Shown piece by piece: positions 1 to 7,517 of a DNA stretch of 10,721 nt (positions are counted from its first letter, which is position 1; each line of letters begins with the position of its first letter). Location: contig JAUNHF010000036.1 in assembly GCA_030524065.1 (NCBI GenBank), positions 1 to 10,721 of the forward strand, in the 5' to 3' direction. The DNA is from Deinococcus sp. GTDB taxonomy: Bacteria; Deinococcota; Deinococci; Deinococcales; Deinococcaceae. The notes under the pieces were generated by a model that worked only from the letters and a program-made list of their open reading frames with translations, was not told the DNA's origin and did not search any database. The position numbers and the translations under genes were made by a program.

Positions 1-49
1 CGTAACAAGGTAGGTGTACCGGAAGGTGCGCCTGGATCACCTCCTTTCT
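1..49 (+). rRNA. rrs: 16S ribosomal RNA, 3' end (partial)
   Basis: The window opens inside the 16S rRNA gene. CGTAACAAGG leads into helix 45, an 8-bp stem (13-20 with 25-32, two G-U pairs) capped by the GGAA tetraloop at 21-24 whose adenosines are dimethylated by KsgA in most bacteria. GGATCAC follows, then the anti-Shine-Dalgarno CCTCCTTTCT (40-49). The mature 3' end should fall at about 46-49; the exact nucleotide cannot be read from DNA. The helix 45 sequence is of the Deinococcus-Thermus type. No tRNA-Ile, tRNA-Ala or 23S gene follows: a terminator comes within 75 nt and the next gene is convergent. Confidence 0.97.
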
Positions 50-92
50 ATAGCGTCACATCAACGTCAGAGTTCCCTCTGTATCCAATAAA

Positions 93-121
93 CCGGTTTC
101 CCTCGGGAAGCCGGCTTTTTT
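93..121 (+). terminator. Rho-independent terminator of the 16S rRNA transcript
   Basis: A 9- to 10-bp stem (CCGGTTTCC with GGAAGCCGG, one G-U pair, loop about CTCG) is followed directly by six T residues (116-121). It lies about 45 nt after the 16S 3' end and is the classic form for the plus strand. A small 5-bp hairpin (CAGAG/CTCTG, 68-81) precedes it and may take part in 3' processing. On the minus strand the same stem is followed only by TTTATT, so it could serve as a weak backup terminator for lpdA. Confidence 0.88.
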
Positions 122-135
122 ATTGCCAAGTGGTT

Positions 136-183
136 CACCGTAAAGCAGAGGCAGACCAATCGGTCTGCCTCTGCTTTACGGTG
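136..183. terminator. Perfect 22-bp inverted repeat, probable lpdA terminator
   Basis: Two arms of 22 nt (136-157 and 162-183) are exact reverse complements around a 4-nt loop (AATC on the plus strand). The hairpin starts 24 nt after the lpdA stop codon and lies between two convergent transcripts. Neither strand has a T-run directly after it, so it is not a standard intrinsic terminator. A U-poor terminator or an RNase III-type processing stem for lpdA mRNA is the likeliest role. It could also be a copy of a small dispersed palindrome. Confidence 0.6.
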
Positions 184-207
184 GCTGACTGCGCTTGCTG
201 GCGCTGC

Positions 208-1608
208 TCAGCGGTTGACGATATGAATGGCCTGCTTGTGCACGGCTTCAGCGGCTTCCAGCACGCCTTCTCCCAGAGTGGGGTGAGCGTGAATGGTCAG
301 TGCGATGTCGCTGGCGGTGGCAGCCATTTCCAGGGCCAGACCGGCTTCGCCCAACAGGTCCGAGGCGCGGGCACCCACAATGTGCACGCCCAGCACCAGA
401 TCCGTATCCTCTTCGACCACCATCTTGATAAAGCCGCCGGTCTGCTGCAACGTCATGGCACGTCCTGAAGCGGCCATAGGGAAGACACCCTTTTTGATCT
501 TGTAGCCCTTTTCCAGCGCTTCGGCTTCGGTCAGGCCCACCCAGGCCAGCTCGGGGTTGGTGTAAACCACGCCGGGGATCGCCACAGCGTCCTGCTCGGC
601 AGGTTTGCCGGCAATCACTTCGGCGGCAACCAGGCCTTCTTTCATCGCCTTGTGGGCCAGCATGGGGTTGCCGGCCACGTCACCGATAGAAAAGATGTGC
701 GGCACGTTGGTGCGCTGCTGCTTGTCGGCAGGAATAAAGCCGCGTTCGGTCACGGCCACGCCGGCCTTGTCAGCGTTCAGGCCGTCGGTGCGTGGGCGGC
801 GGCCGATGGCGACCAGCACCCGGTCAAAGATCTCGGTGCGTTTTTCGCCTGTCTTCACGTCCTCAATTTCTACGTGGACGCCGTCGGCCTTGCGCTCGGC
901 GCGGTTGGCCTTGGTCTGGGTTTCAACGGCCACTCCCTGCTTTGTCATGATCTTGGTGAACTCGGCGACTGCCTCGGCGTCGGCGCCTGGAATAACACCC
1001 GGCATGAATTCGATGATCTTTACCTGGCTGCCCAGGTTGTTGTACACCTGAGCGAACTCGAACCCGATCACGCCGCCGCCGATACACAGCATCCGGGCGG
1101 GCACCGGGTCCGGCATCACCAGGGCACCGGTCGAGTCCACGATGACTTCCTGATCCACTTCTACGCCTGGCAGGCGGGCGGGCTCAGAGCCGGTGGCGAT
1201 GATGAAGTGACTGGCGGTGTGCCGCTGGCCGCCTACTTCTACAGTGTGCTCGTCCACGAAGCTGGCCTGACCACTGAGGACCGTGACCTTGTTGGCTTTG
1301 AGCAGGCTGCTGACGCCCCCGGTCAGCCGGTTGACGATGCCATCTTTCCAGCCGTTCAGCTTGCCGATGTCCAGGGTGGTGCTGGCAAAGTTGAGGCCAA
1401 ATTCGCTGGCGTGTTTGCTTTCCATCATGACTTCGGCCGCGTGCAGCATCGCCTTGGTGGGAATGCAGCCTACGTTCAGGCAGACGCCCCCGACTTTCTC
1501 CCGCTCCACGATGGCGGTCTTCAGCCCCAGCTGACCGGCGCGAATGGCCGCATGATACCCGCCGGGACCGGCACCGATCACGATCACATCAAAATCCATA
1601 TTTGCCAT
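208..1608 (-). CDS. lpdA: Dihydrolipoamide dehydrogenase (E3)
   Basis: This 466-residue flavoprotein should reoxidise the dihydrolipoyl groups of the E2 subunits of pyruvate or 2-oxoglutarate dehydrogenase complexes, passing electrons through FAD to NAD+ in the cytoplasm. Visible marks are the FAD-binding GAGPGG (12-17), the redox disulfide motif CLNVGC with Cys43 and Cys48, the NAD-binding GGGVIG (177-182), the second FAD motif SIGD (307-310), and the C-terminal HPTLGE (442-447), which holds the catalytic His442 and Glu447 of the dimer interface. Length is normal for the family. The start Met1 is preferred over Met4 because it lies 7 nt after a TAGACT -10 box with no ribosome binding site, fitting a leaderless transcript. 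No E1 or E2 gene is nearby, so it is probably transcribed alone and may serve several complexes. Confidence 0.96.
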   Translation of the reverse strand: MANMDFDVIVIGAGPGGYHAAIRAGQLGLKTAIVEREKVGGVCLNVGCIPTKAMLHAAEVMMESKHASEFGLNFASTTLDIGKLNGWKDGIVNRLTGGVSSLLKANKVTVLSGQASFVDEHTVEVGGQRHTASHFIIATGSEPARLPGVEVDQEVIVDSTGALVMPDPVPARMLCIGGGVIGFEFAQVYNNLGSQVKIIEFMPGVIPGADAEAVAEFTKIMTKQGVAVETQTKANRAERKADGVHVEIEDVKTGEKRTEIFDRVLVAIGRRPRTDGLNADKAGVAVTERGFIPADKQQRTNVPHIFSIGDVAGNPMLAHKAMKEGLVAAEVIAGKPAEQDAVAIPGVVYTNPELAWVGLTEAEALEKGYKIKKGVFPMAASGRAMTLQQTGGFIKMVVEEDTDLVLGVHIVGARASDLLGEAGLALEMAATASDIALTIHAHPTLGEGVLEAAEAVHKQAIHIVNR

Positions 1609-1621
1609 AAGGCCCAGTCTA
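1609..1621 (-). promoter_or_regulatory. Leaderless promoter of lpdA (-10 box)
   Basis: TAGACT (1616-1621 on the minus strand) fits TANNNT and ends 7 nt before the ATG, which would put the transcription start at or beside the A of the start codon. No Shine-Dalgarno sequence is present. No convincing -35 hexamer is seen at a 16-18 nt spacing. Confidence 0.6.
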
Positions 1622-1702
1622 ACGGTTGCTTGCGGGCATCATCGGCCGGTGTGTGCGGTCGCTGCCGCCCGCAGTCCCAGGAGCGGGCCAAACCGCTGGG
1701 TC

Positions 1703-1713
1703 TAAACTGAAGC
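1703..1713 (+). promoter_or_regulatory. Probable leaderless promoter of the DoxX-like gene
   Basis: TAAACT (1703-1708) ends 5 nt before the ATG at 1714, with no Shine-Dalgarno sequence between. This would place the RNA start within a base or two of the start codon. It is divergent from the lpdA promoter, with about 80 nt between the two -10 boxes. The -35 region is not recognisable. Confidence 0.5.
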
Positions 1714-2124
1714 ATGCTCGCTACCCAGGAACAGTCCCGGCCAGACCTGAACACCTGGCTGGTTGCCGCCGCCTTTACGGCCATCGGAGTCCGGCACTTT
1801 ACCCATCCGCAGTTCTTTGACCAGATTGTGCCGCCGCAGCTGGCCGAGTTGCCGCTGGTCGGCATGACGCCCCGCCAGGCCACGCTGATCAGTGGAGCGG
1901 CGGAAGTGGCTGGGGGGCTGGGGCTGCTGCATCCGGCCACCCGCCCGGCGGCCCGCGTGGGCCTGCTGGCCCTGGTGGTGGCAGTGTACCCGGCCAACAT
2001 TTACATGGCCCTGAACGCCGAGCGGTTCCGCCCGGTGCCGCCGTGGGTCAGCTGGGCGCGGCTGCCGCTGCAACCCGTGATCGGCTGGGCGGTGTGGCGG
2101 GCCGGGCGCAGGCGGGGCGCCTAG
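1714..2124 (+). CDS. DoxX-like integral membrane protein
   Basis: This 136-residue protein has about four hydrophobic segments (roughly 14-28, 55-72, 80-100 and 116-129) and no signal peptide. The short loop with RHFTHPQFF after the first segment, SGAAEVAGGLGLL (60-72) in the second and YPANIYMAL (92-100) in the third are typical of the small DoxX-like family. Members of this broad family have been linked to quinone or thiosulfate oxidation and to thiol redox stress, but most, including this subgroup, have no proven role; none is assigned here. The start is placed by the adjacent -10-like TAAACT box. The M24 gene follows after 49 nt on the same strand but has its own promoter-like box, so co-transcription is uncertain. 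Confidence 0.75.
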   Translation: MLATQEQSRPDLNTWLVAAAFTAIGVRHFTHPQFFDQIVPPQLAELPLVGMTPRQATLISGAAEVAGGLGLLHPATRPAARVGLLALVVAVYPANIYMALNAERFRPVPPWVSWARLPLQPVIGWAVWRAGRRRGA

Positions 2125-2160
2125 GCTGCACTTTCTGTCCCTAACGCCTCAGCCTCCGCT

Positions 2161-2173
2161 TAGACTCAGGGAC
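2161..2173 (+). promoter_or_regulatory. Leaderless promoter of the M24 peptidase gene
   Basis: TAGACT (2161-2166) is followed by exactly 7 nt and then the ATG. Hexamer and spacing are identical to those of lpdA. The intervening CAGGGAC has an AGGGA that is too close to the ATG to act as a ribosome binding site. No clear -35 hexamer is seen. Confidence 0.58.
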
Positions 2174-3436
2174 ATGGTTCTTCCTCGGCGGTCTCCTATC
2201 TCTGGTCTTCAAGAAGCGCTGCACTCGGCCGCTGGGCAGGGCCTGGACGGCTGGCTGCTGTACGATTTTCAGGGCCTGAATCCGCAGGCTCAGCGGGTGT
2301 TGGCCCTGCCGGAAGGTGTCCACTTGACCCGGCGGTTTTTTGTGTGGGTGCCGCGTGAAGGCCGGGCCACCGTTCTGCACAACCACATTGAGGGCGGCAC
2401 CTGGCAGCGCATCACGGCCGGTTGGGACGTGGACTACCGCGCCTTTGGAGCCCACGCCGAGCTGGACGCCCTGCTGGCCGAGGTGGTGGGAGGGCGCGTG
2501 GTCGCCATGGAATACAGCCCCCTGGGCGCAGTGCCTTATGTGAGCCGCGTGGACGCCGGCACGCTAGAGCGTGTGCGGGCCGCCGGTGCCGAGGTGCGCT
2601 CCAGCGCCGACCTGCTACAGATGTTCCTGCGCTGGTCGGCCGAGGACCTGGCCGCCCACCACCGCGCCGCAGCCGTGCTGATGGCTGCCAAGGACGCCGC
2701 TTTTGGGCTGCTGCATGAGCGCTTGCAGCAGGGAGAACCCGTCACGGAGCTGGACGCGCAGGCGGTGATTCACCGGCAGATTGAGGCGGCCGGTATGCAC
2801 TGGGGGCACGAGGTGAACGTGTCGTTCGGCGCGGGCGCAGCCGACCCGCACTATCAGCCGGGAGGCGAGGTAAACGCTGCCTTGCGGCCCGGCCAGTGCG
2901 TGCTGATTGATCTGTGGTGCGCCGAGCCGGGGCGGCCCTACAGCGACGTCACTTGGGTGGGCTACGCCGGCGAACCCACCGCCGAGTACTTGGAGGCCTG
3001 GGAGGCCGTGCGTACGGCCCGCGACGCGGCTGTGGCCCTGCTCCAAAGCAGCTGGCCGCAGGTGCAGGGCTGGCAGCCCGACCGCTGCGCCCGTGAAGCG
3101 ATGGGGGAACGCTGGGCGCCGCACTTCCTGCACCGGCTGGGGCACGATCTGGGGGCCGATCTGCCCGGCTCCGGACTACATGGTGCGGGCGCCAACCTCG
3201 ACGATTACGAAACCCACGACACTCGGCAGCTGACCCCAGGGCTGGCCGTGACCATTGAGCCGGGCGTGTACCCACGCGAGCGCGGTTTCGGGATTCGCAG
3301 CGAGATCAACCTGTACCTGAATGAAACTGGCCCAGAGATCACCACCGATGTGCAGCGCGCGCCGTTCCGTCTGGGTGGTCCTGACAGCTGGGCCGAGGTG
3401 CGCGCGCAGGCCTATGGGCAGAGTGCAGCCGAGTGA
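2174..3436 (+). CDS. M24 family metallopeptidase (Xaa-Pro peptidase-like)
   Basis: This 420-residue cytoplasmic protein has the pita-bread fold signature of aminopeptidase P and prolidase. Residues about 10-150 form the creatinase-like N-terminal domain, and about 155-400 the catalytic domain. The five expected ligands of a two-metal centre are visible: Asp246 in LIDLWC, Asp258 in YSDVTW, His324 in HRLGHDLG, Glu362 in TIEPGVY and Glu377 in RSEINLY. DPHYQPG (224-230) holds a probable substrate-side histidine. It should release the N-terminal residue before proline, or split Xaa-Pro dipeptides; which cannot be told from the sequence. There is no signal peptide. It ends 20 nt from the convergent MFS gene. 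The substrate is unknown, but the family call is firm. Confidence 0.88.
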   Translation: MVLPRRSPISGLQEALHSAAGQGLDGWLLYDFQGLNPQAQRVLALPEGVHLTRRFFVWVPREGRATVLHNHIEGGTWQRITAGWDVDYRAFGAHAELDALLAEVVGGRVVAMEYSPLGAVPYVSRVDAGTLERVRAAGAEVRSSADLLQMFLRWSAEDLAAHHRAAAVLMAAKDAAFGLLHERLQQGEPVTELDAQAVIHRQIEAAGMHWGHEVNVSFGAGAADPHYQPGGEVNAALRPGQCVLIDLWCAEPGRPYSDVTWVGYAGEPTAEYLEAWEAVRTARDAAVALLQSSWPQVQGWQPDRCAREAMGERWAPHFLHRLGHDLGADLPGSGLHGAGANLDDYETHDTRQLTPGLAVTIEPGVYPRERGFGIRSEINLYLNETGPEITTDVQRAPFRLGGPDSWAEVRAQAYGQSAAE

Positions 3437-3456
3437 CCGAACCCTCTCTGACTGGC

Positions 3457-4647
3457 TCAGGCTGACTCGGGGTGGGGCGCCGGGCTGCGCGCCGGCTGCG
3501 CCTGACCGGCCCAGAAGTAATACAGCAGGGTCAGCAGGAAGACCGCACTCCCCACCATGAACACTCCACTGTGGCCGTAGTGGGTCCACATCAGGCCGCC
3601 CAGCACCGGGCCGGCGGCGTAGCCCAGGGCTTCTACGGTCATGATGGCGCCCCAGCCGGTCATCCGCTGGCCGCGTGGCAGCACTTGGCCCACCAGACCA
3701 TTCCAACCGGTCAGGAAGGCGCCGTAGCCTATGCCCAGCAGTGGCAGGGTCAACGCCAACCGGGTTTCGGGATGCGGCAGCGCCAGCAGGCCGTAGCTGA
3801 GGGCCAGTACCAACAGGCCCGGCAGCAGGGCGCGGCGCGGCGAAGTGCGGTCGGCCAGCCGGCCTGCCAGCCACAGGGTAAGGCCCAGGCCCGCCAGCAG
3901 GCCCAGCGCGGGCCAGGCCAGGTCCATCATTCCCAGACCGAACTGGGCCAGCAGCGGGAAAATCAGCGTGACCAGCAGGCCCGGCGCCAGCGTCTGCGCC
4001 AGGGCGGCGGGCAGCAACAGCGCCACCCCGCCCCACTGCTGGCGCAGTTCGGCCAGCGAGGCGGCCCGGCTGCCGGTCTGCGGCGCCGTCTTGAGGCGCA
4101 GCACCGTGAGTGCCAGCAGCAGTGCCAGCGCCTGCAAGCCCAGCAGCAGTTCTATTCCCTGCTGTGGCTGACGCTGCATCAGAGGCCCCAACACACCCAC
4201 GCCCAGCGCCAGGCCGGGGGCCACCGCCAGCGAGGTGAGTGCCAGGGCCCGCGAGGTGCGTGCCGGCTCTGCCAGCAGCTGCGAGTACCCCATCACGACC
4301 GGCCACAGCGAGCCGTACAGCACTCCCCACAGCGCGGCCAGCGCAAGCAGGGCCAGGTAGGGCAGCCCACCCATGGTGACACTGCCCAGTGACAGTAGCC
4401 CTGCCAGCGACGCCAGGACCAGCAGTTTGCCGGCCCCCCAGCGCCCGGCGAGGTAGCCCATCGGTCCCTTGCTGAGGGCATCGGCCAAGTAATGGGCGCC
4501 GGTCAGGGTGCCGATCAGCGCGGCGTTCAGGCCCAGGGTATCGGCGCGCAGCGGCAGGGCGGTGACGAAAAACCCGAAGTGCGCCGCTTCGCTCAGGATC
4601 AGCAGGGCCAGCAGGCGCAGCATTAGGGCGGGGTTTTTCCACAGCAT
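3457..4647 (-). CDS. Major facilitator superfamily transporter
   Basis: This 396-residue protein has about twelve hydrophobic helices in two halves, split by a polar loop near 186-206. The conserved MFS loop motif between helices 2 and 3 is seen as GYLAGRWGAGK (64-74), and its repeat between helices 8 and 9 as GRLADRTSPRR (262-272). It is an inner-membrane transporter, probably driven by the proton gradient. The substrate cannot be read; the size and lack of large loops fit drug or small-metabolite exporters of the 12-helix type. The ATG is preceded by TAGAAT (4657-4662) 9 nt upstream and no ribosome binding site, implying a leader of only about 2 nt. It follows the subtilase on the same strand after 117 nt with a possible terminator between. 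Confidence 0.88.
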   Translation of the reverse strand: MLWKNPALMLRLLALLILSEAAHFGFFVTALPLRADTLGLNAALIGTLTGAHYLADALSKGPMGYLAGRWGAGKLLVLASLAGLLSLGSVTMGGLPYLALLALAALWGVLYGSLWPVVMGYSQLLAEPARTSRALALTSLAVAPGLALGVGVLGPLMQRQPQQGIELLLGLQALALLLALTVLRLKTAPQTGSRAASLAELRQQWGGVALLLPAALAQTLAPGLLVTLIFPLLAQFGLGMMDLAWPALGLLAGLGLTLWLAGRLADRTSPRRALLPGLLVLALSYGLLALPHPETRLALTLPLLGIGYGAFLTGWNGLVGQVLPRGQRMTGWGAIMTVEALGYAAGPVLGGLMWTHYGHSGVFMVGSAVFLLTLLYYFWAGQAQPARSPAPHPESA

Positions 4648-4656
4648 GACTGCCCG

Positions 4657-4662
4657 ATTCTA
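4657..4662 (-). promoter_or_regulatory. -10 box of the MFS gene, near-leaderless
   Basis: TAGAAT on the minus strand lies 9 nt before the ATG, so transcription would begin about 2 nt upstream of the start codon. No AGGAG-type site is present. The -35 region is weak. Confidence 0.45.
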
Positions 4663-4690
4663 CCTGCCCGCTGAATGGCGGACATCATCC

Positions 4691-4728
4691 AAAAGTCCTC
4701 CCCCTGCCCCTGCGGACAGAAGGAGGAC
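4691..4728 (-). terminator. Possible terminator after the subtilase gene
   Basis: On the minus strand GTCCTCC (4722-4728) and GGAGGAC (4695-4701) form a perfect 7-bp stem with a 20-nt loop, followed by TTTT (4691-4694). It lies about 36 nt after the subtilase stop and just upstream of the MFS promoter. The large loop and short T-run make it moderate at best. A second small palindrome, TGGGCC-A-GGCCCA (4738-4750), lies between it and the stop codon. Confidence 0.45.
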
Positions 4729-4764
4729 GGCTGCGGGTGGGCCAGGCCCAGGGTTTATGTCAGC

Positions 4765-7497
4765 TCAGTCGGTAGAGGCGGCGCCGCGTACGATCTTGAA
4801 TTTGGGCGAGGTGTACTCTTCCCAGTGTGCGGCGTTGTCTGGGTTCCCCAGGGCCTTGAGCACGCGCAGGCGCAGCTGGTACTGCCCGGCTGGGGCCTCG
4901 CTGCCGCTGGCGTAGGTGCCGTCCCACACGTAGTCGCTCCAGGGGCGTGCGTCAGAGCCGATCTGGTAGGTATTGGTGCCGTCACGGCCCACGTAGGGGA
5001 AAGTCTGGACCGCGTGCGCGGTGCCGCTCGCGTCCACGGCCTCCATGATGACCGTCTGCGCCTGATGGTCCAGGTGAACCCACAGGGTCGGGGCGTCCAG
5101 CACCTTCAGGCCGCGCTGACCCACCACCCGGTCAAAGGTCAGGAAGGTGTAGTCGGGCATGGTCTTAGGGGCCTCGTTCCCGAAATACACCTGGTCACGG
5201 GCGGGGTCGTACAGTGCCGGGAAATCGCGTTTGGTGGTCTGGCTGCCCTGGACAAAGTACACCGGGCCCATCGCTTTGAGTTTCTGGTAGTCGCCCTGGA
5301 AGCCGCCGTAGGGGACCGACACCGTTTCGGCTGCGCCCTTGGCAACCAGGTAGCCGCCGTACTGGGCGTAGTCGGACTTGGCGTCCAGTTCGGTGGGGGC
5401 CGTGATGGTCACATTCAGTTCCACCTGGCCGCCTGCGGGCACCGTCACCTGCACGCCGCCCTGTCCGGCGCTGTCCAGCTCGGCACTCTGGCCGTTGACA
5501 GTCATGGTGGCGCGGCCCGCGCTGGGCTTGGGCGCGTAGGTGGTGCCGGCCACGCTCAGCGCCGGAAGATGCTGCACGGTAAAGGTCTGGGGTTTGTCGC
5601 CCCGGTTGGTCAGCACCACGACCTTGCTGCGGGTGGGCGTGCCGTCGCTCTCGCCCAGCGACAGCTTCGCGGGCGCGGCAAAGACGGTGCTGGCGTGGGC
5701 GGCAGGAATATCCAGCATGCCGGCGCCCTGCAGCTGGGTGTAGATGGGCGTGCCGGGCAGCGGCTGACCGTTGCTGAAGAACCAGCGGGTGCTGGCGGTG
5801 TTCATCATGCGGGCCTTGATGTCCTCGGGGGTCCAGTCGGGGTGGGCCTGAAGCAGCAGCGCGGCGGCTCCGGCCACGTGGGGCGCCGCCATGGAAGTGC
5901 CGCTCTTGATGCCGTAACCGTTGGCGTCGCCGCCTTCTTTGGAGTTCAGTGGCACCGCCGAGTAGATGTTGCCGCCGGGCGCCGCCAGCTCAGGCTTGAG
6001 GTCCAGGTCGGGGCCCATGCCGTACGAGGAGAAGCTGGTGATAGAGCCGCCTGTGGGGTTCTTGAAGCGCTGCTCGCCCGCGTTGAAGCTGACGGTCACC
6101 GTCTTGCCGGCCTGCACATCGGCGCGGATGGCCTCGCCTTCGGACTGCAGGAACGAGGCAAAGGGAAACTTGAGGGCAGGTTCGCCCAGACCGGGGGAGA
6201 TGTAACCCGGAGCGTTGTTGAACATCAAGATGGCGCTGGCTCCGGCGGCGGCCACATTCTTGGCCTTTTCGGTGAAGTTGCAGGTGCCACGCTGAATCAG
6301 CACCGCCTTGCCGGCGAACCGGCCGGCGGCAAAGGGACTGCAGGCATCTAGGGGGTCAGCCACCACGACCGGCAGCACCTGACCGACCTGCGAGTCGGTG
6401 CTGCCGGTCGCGAGCATGTAGCCAACGCTGCGTGTAGCGCCATCTACCGTCAGGTTAAAGCTCTTGAGGCTGATTTCGGCGTTGTCCACGGCGGCCACCG
6501 AGATCGCTTTTTCGGCCAGCGAGGGAGCGCCGGTGGCAAACTGACCGTTGGCCCCGCTGTTGCCCGCCGAGATGGTCACGACCACGCCGCGTTTGACCAG
6601 GCGGTCGGCGGCTTTGGCGGTGGGGTACTCGGCCCACTGGTACGAGGAGCCGATGCTCATGTTCACCACGTCCATGCCGTCCTGTGCGGCGCGCTCCATC
6701 GCCTGAAGCATGATGTCGGCGGTGGTGGAGCCGCCGCAGCCGAACACGCGGTAGGAGCCGAACGAGACTTCGGGAGCCACGCCCTTAAAGCCGGTGGCCG
6801 GGTCATTGCCGCCCACGATGCCCGCCACGTGCGAGCCGTGCCCGCCGCAGTCGTCTGCGATGGGATCGGGCTGGGGAACCGGGTTGCCGTTCACGCTGGA
6901 AGAATCGAAATCGTCGCCCACAAAGTCGTACTGGGCCACCACACGCCCGGCAAAGGCAGGGTGCTCGTTGTCTATGCCCGAATCAATCACGCCGACCTTG
7001 ACGCCCTTGCCCGTCAGGCCCAGTTCGTTCTGGGCGATGTCGGCGCCGGTCATGCCAACGGCACTGAACATTTCCGGGGCGCTGCCGCCGCTCTGCACCT
7101 GGGGTTGCTCGATCACGTCTACCGGGTAGATGGCCCTGACGCCGGGCAGGCGGGTAAAGCGGCCCACCTCGGCGTCGGCAACTTCAACCGAAAAGCCGTT
7201 AAACAGGGTCTGGAAGCTGGCGATTTCCTGGAATTCGATGCCGGCGCTCTGGGCCTGGAGCAGCACGCTCCGCTGCTGAGCGCTCAGGCTCTGGGCACTC
7301 AGGGCACCCGGCTCGCCTTCCAGCTCGACAAACCAGCGGCCGGTGGGGCTGGTGCGGGCAGCGATGCCCAGCTCAGCGGCAGTGTGGCCTCCGCTGGGTT
7401 GGGTGCTCGGGGCAGGGGAGGGGGTGGTCTGGGTCTGTCCGCAGGCCCCCAGGAACAGGGCCCCTGACAGCAGGGTGGCAGCTTTGATTCGGTTCAT
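4765..7497 (-). CDS. Subtilisin-like (S8) serine protease lipoprotein with PA domain
   Basis: This 910-residue protein is a secreted, lipid-anchored subtilase. A lipoprotein signal peptide ends at LGAC (Cys19), followed by a Pro/Thr/Ser-rich linker. An inhibitor-I9-like propeptide spans about 54-130. The catalytic triad is Asp172 (VIDSGID), His220 (GGHGSHVAG) and Ser535 (GTSMAAPHVAG), with the oxyanion Asn313 in SAGNSG. A PA domain is inserted at about 375-467, with Cys386 and Cys406 likely to form a disulfide. An Fn3-like domain follows (about 605-735), then a C-terminal segment (about 815-900) resembling a FlgD-type Ig fold. The order resembles Vpr or C5a-peptidase subtilases. An upstream TTG at 7519-7521 is in frame, but the ATG at 7497 is chosen because AAGGAG lies 7 nt before it and it gives a proper signal peptide. 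The target protein is unknown. Confidence 0.93.
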   Translation of the reverse strand: MNRIKAATLLSGALFLGACGQTQTTPSPAPSTQPSGGHTAAELGIAARTSPTGRWFVELEGEPGALSAQSLSAQQRSVLLQAQSAGIEFQEIASFQTLFNGFSVEVADAEVGRFTRLPGVRAIYPVDVIEQPQVQSGGSAPEMFSAVGMTGADIAQNELGLTGKGVKVGVIDSGIDNEHPAFAGRVVAQYDFVGDDFDSSSVNGNPVPQPDPIADDCGGHGSHVAGIVGGNDPATGFKGVAPEVSFGSYRVFGCGGSTTADIMLQAMERAAQDGMDVVNMSIGSSYQWAEYPTAKAADRLVKRGVVVTISAGNSGANGQFATGAPSLAEKAISVAAVDNAEISLKSFNLTVDGATRSVGYMLATGSTDSQVGQVLPVVVADPLDACSPFAAGRFAGKAVLIQRGTCNFTEKAKNVAAAGASAILMFNNAPGYISPGLGEPALKFPFASFLQSEGEAIRADVQAGKTVTVSFNAGEQRFKNPTGGSITSFSSYGMGPDLDLKPELAAPGGNIYSAVPLNSKEGGDANGYGIKSGTSMAAPHVAGAAALLLQAHPDWTPEDIKARMMNTASTRWFFSNGQPLPGTPIYTQLQGAGMLDIPAAHASTVFAAPAKLSLGESDGTPTRSKVVVLTNRGDKPQTFTVQHLPALSVAGTTYAPKPSAGRATMTVNGQSAELDSAGQGGVQVTVPAGGQVELNVTITAPTELDAKSDYAQYGGYLVAKGAAETVSVPYGGFQGDYQKLKAMGPVYFVQGSQTTKRDFPALYDPARDQVYFGNEAPKTMPDYTFLTFDRVVGQRGLKVLDAPTLWVHLDHQAQTVIMEAVDASGTAHAVQTFPYVGRDGTNTYQIGSDARPWSDYVWDGTYASGSEAPAGQYQLRLRVLKALGNPDNAAHWEEYTSPKFKIVRGAASTD

Positions 7498-7504
7498 GAC
7501 ACGG

Positions 7505-7510
7505 CTCCTT
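7505..7510 (-). promoter_or_regulatory. Ribosome binding site of the subtilase gene
   Basis: AAGGAG on the minus strand lies 7 nt before the ATG at 7497 and just after the stop codon of the PPC gene. It decides the start eight codons downstream of the longest open frame and suggests coupled translation with the gene before. Confidence 0.85.
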
Positions 7511-7517
7511 GGGGCGT

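Noticed and set aside
652..1710. Long plus-strand open frame of 352 codons opposite lpdA
   Set aside because: It is antisense to a well-supported enzyme gene, gives a His/Gly/Ala/Val-rich protein without recognisable motifs, and is explained by high-GC third-position bias.
2119..2126. GCCTAGGC palindrome at the end of the DoxX gene as a terminator
   Set aside because: An 8-bp palindrome with no loop and no T-run cannot form a terminator stem.
3429..3470. Inverted repeat CCGAGT/ACTCGG spanning the stops of the convergent M24 and MFS genes
   Set aside because: Only 6 bp with a 30-nt loop, no T-run, and both arms lie in or touch coding sequence. Too weak to call a bidirectional terminator.
3176..4642. 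Minus-strand open frame of 488 codons in another frame over the MFS gene
   Set aside because: It yields an Arg/Pro/Gly/Ala-rich product without hydrophobic segments, overlapping a clear 12-helix transporter on the same strand, and also runs into the M24 gene.
4761..4777. CAGCTCAGTCGGTAGAG resembles the D-arm of a tRNA
   Set aside because: It spans the end of the subtilase gene, and no acceptor stem, anticodon arm or T-arm (GGTTCGAATCC-like) follows at the right distance. A chance match is likelier than a tRNA or attachment-site remnant.
4675..6351. Plus-strand open frame of 558 codons opposite the subtilase
   Set aside because: It is a shadow of the subtilase reading frame in GC-rich DNA: rich in Gly, Val, His and Ala, with no motif, no ribosome binding site and no promoter.
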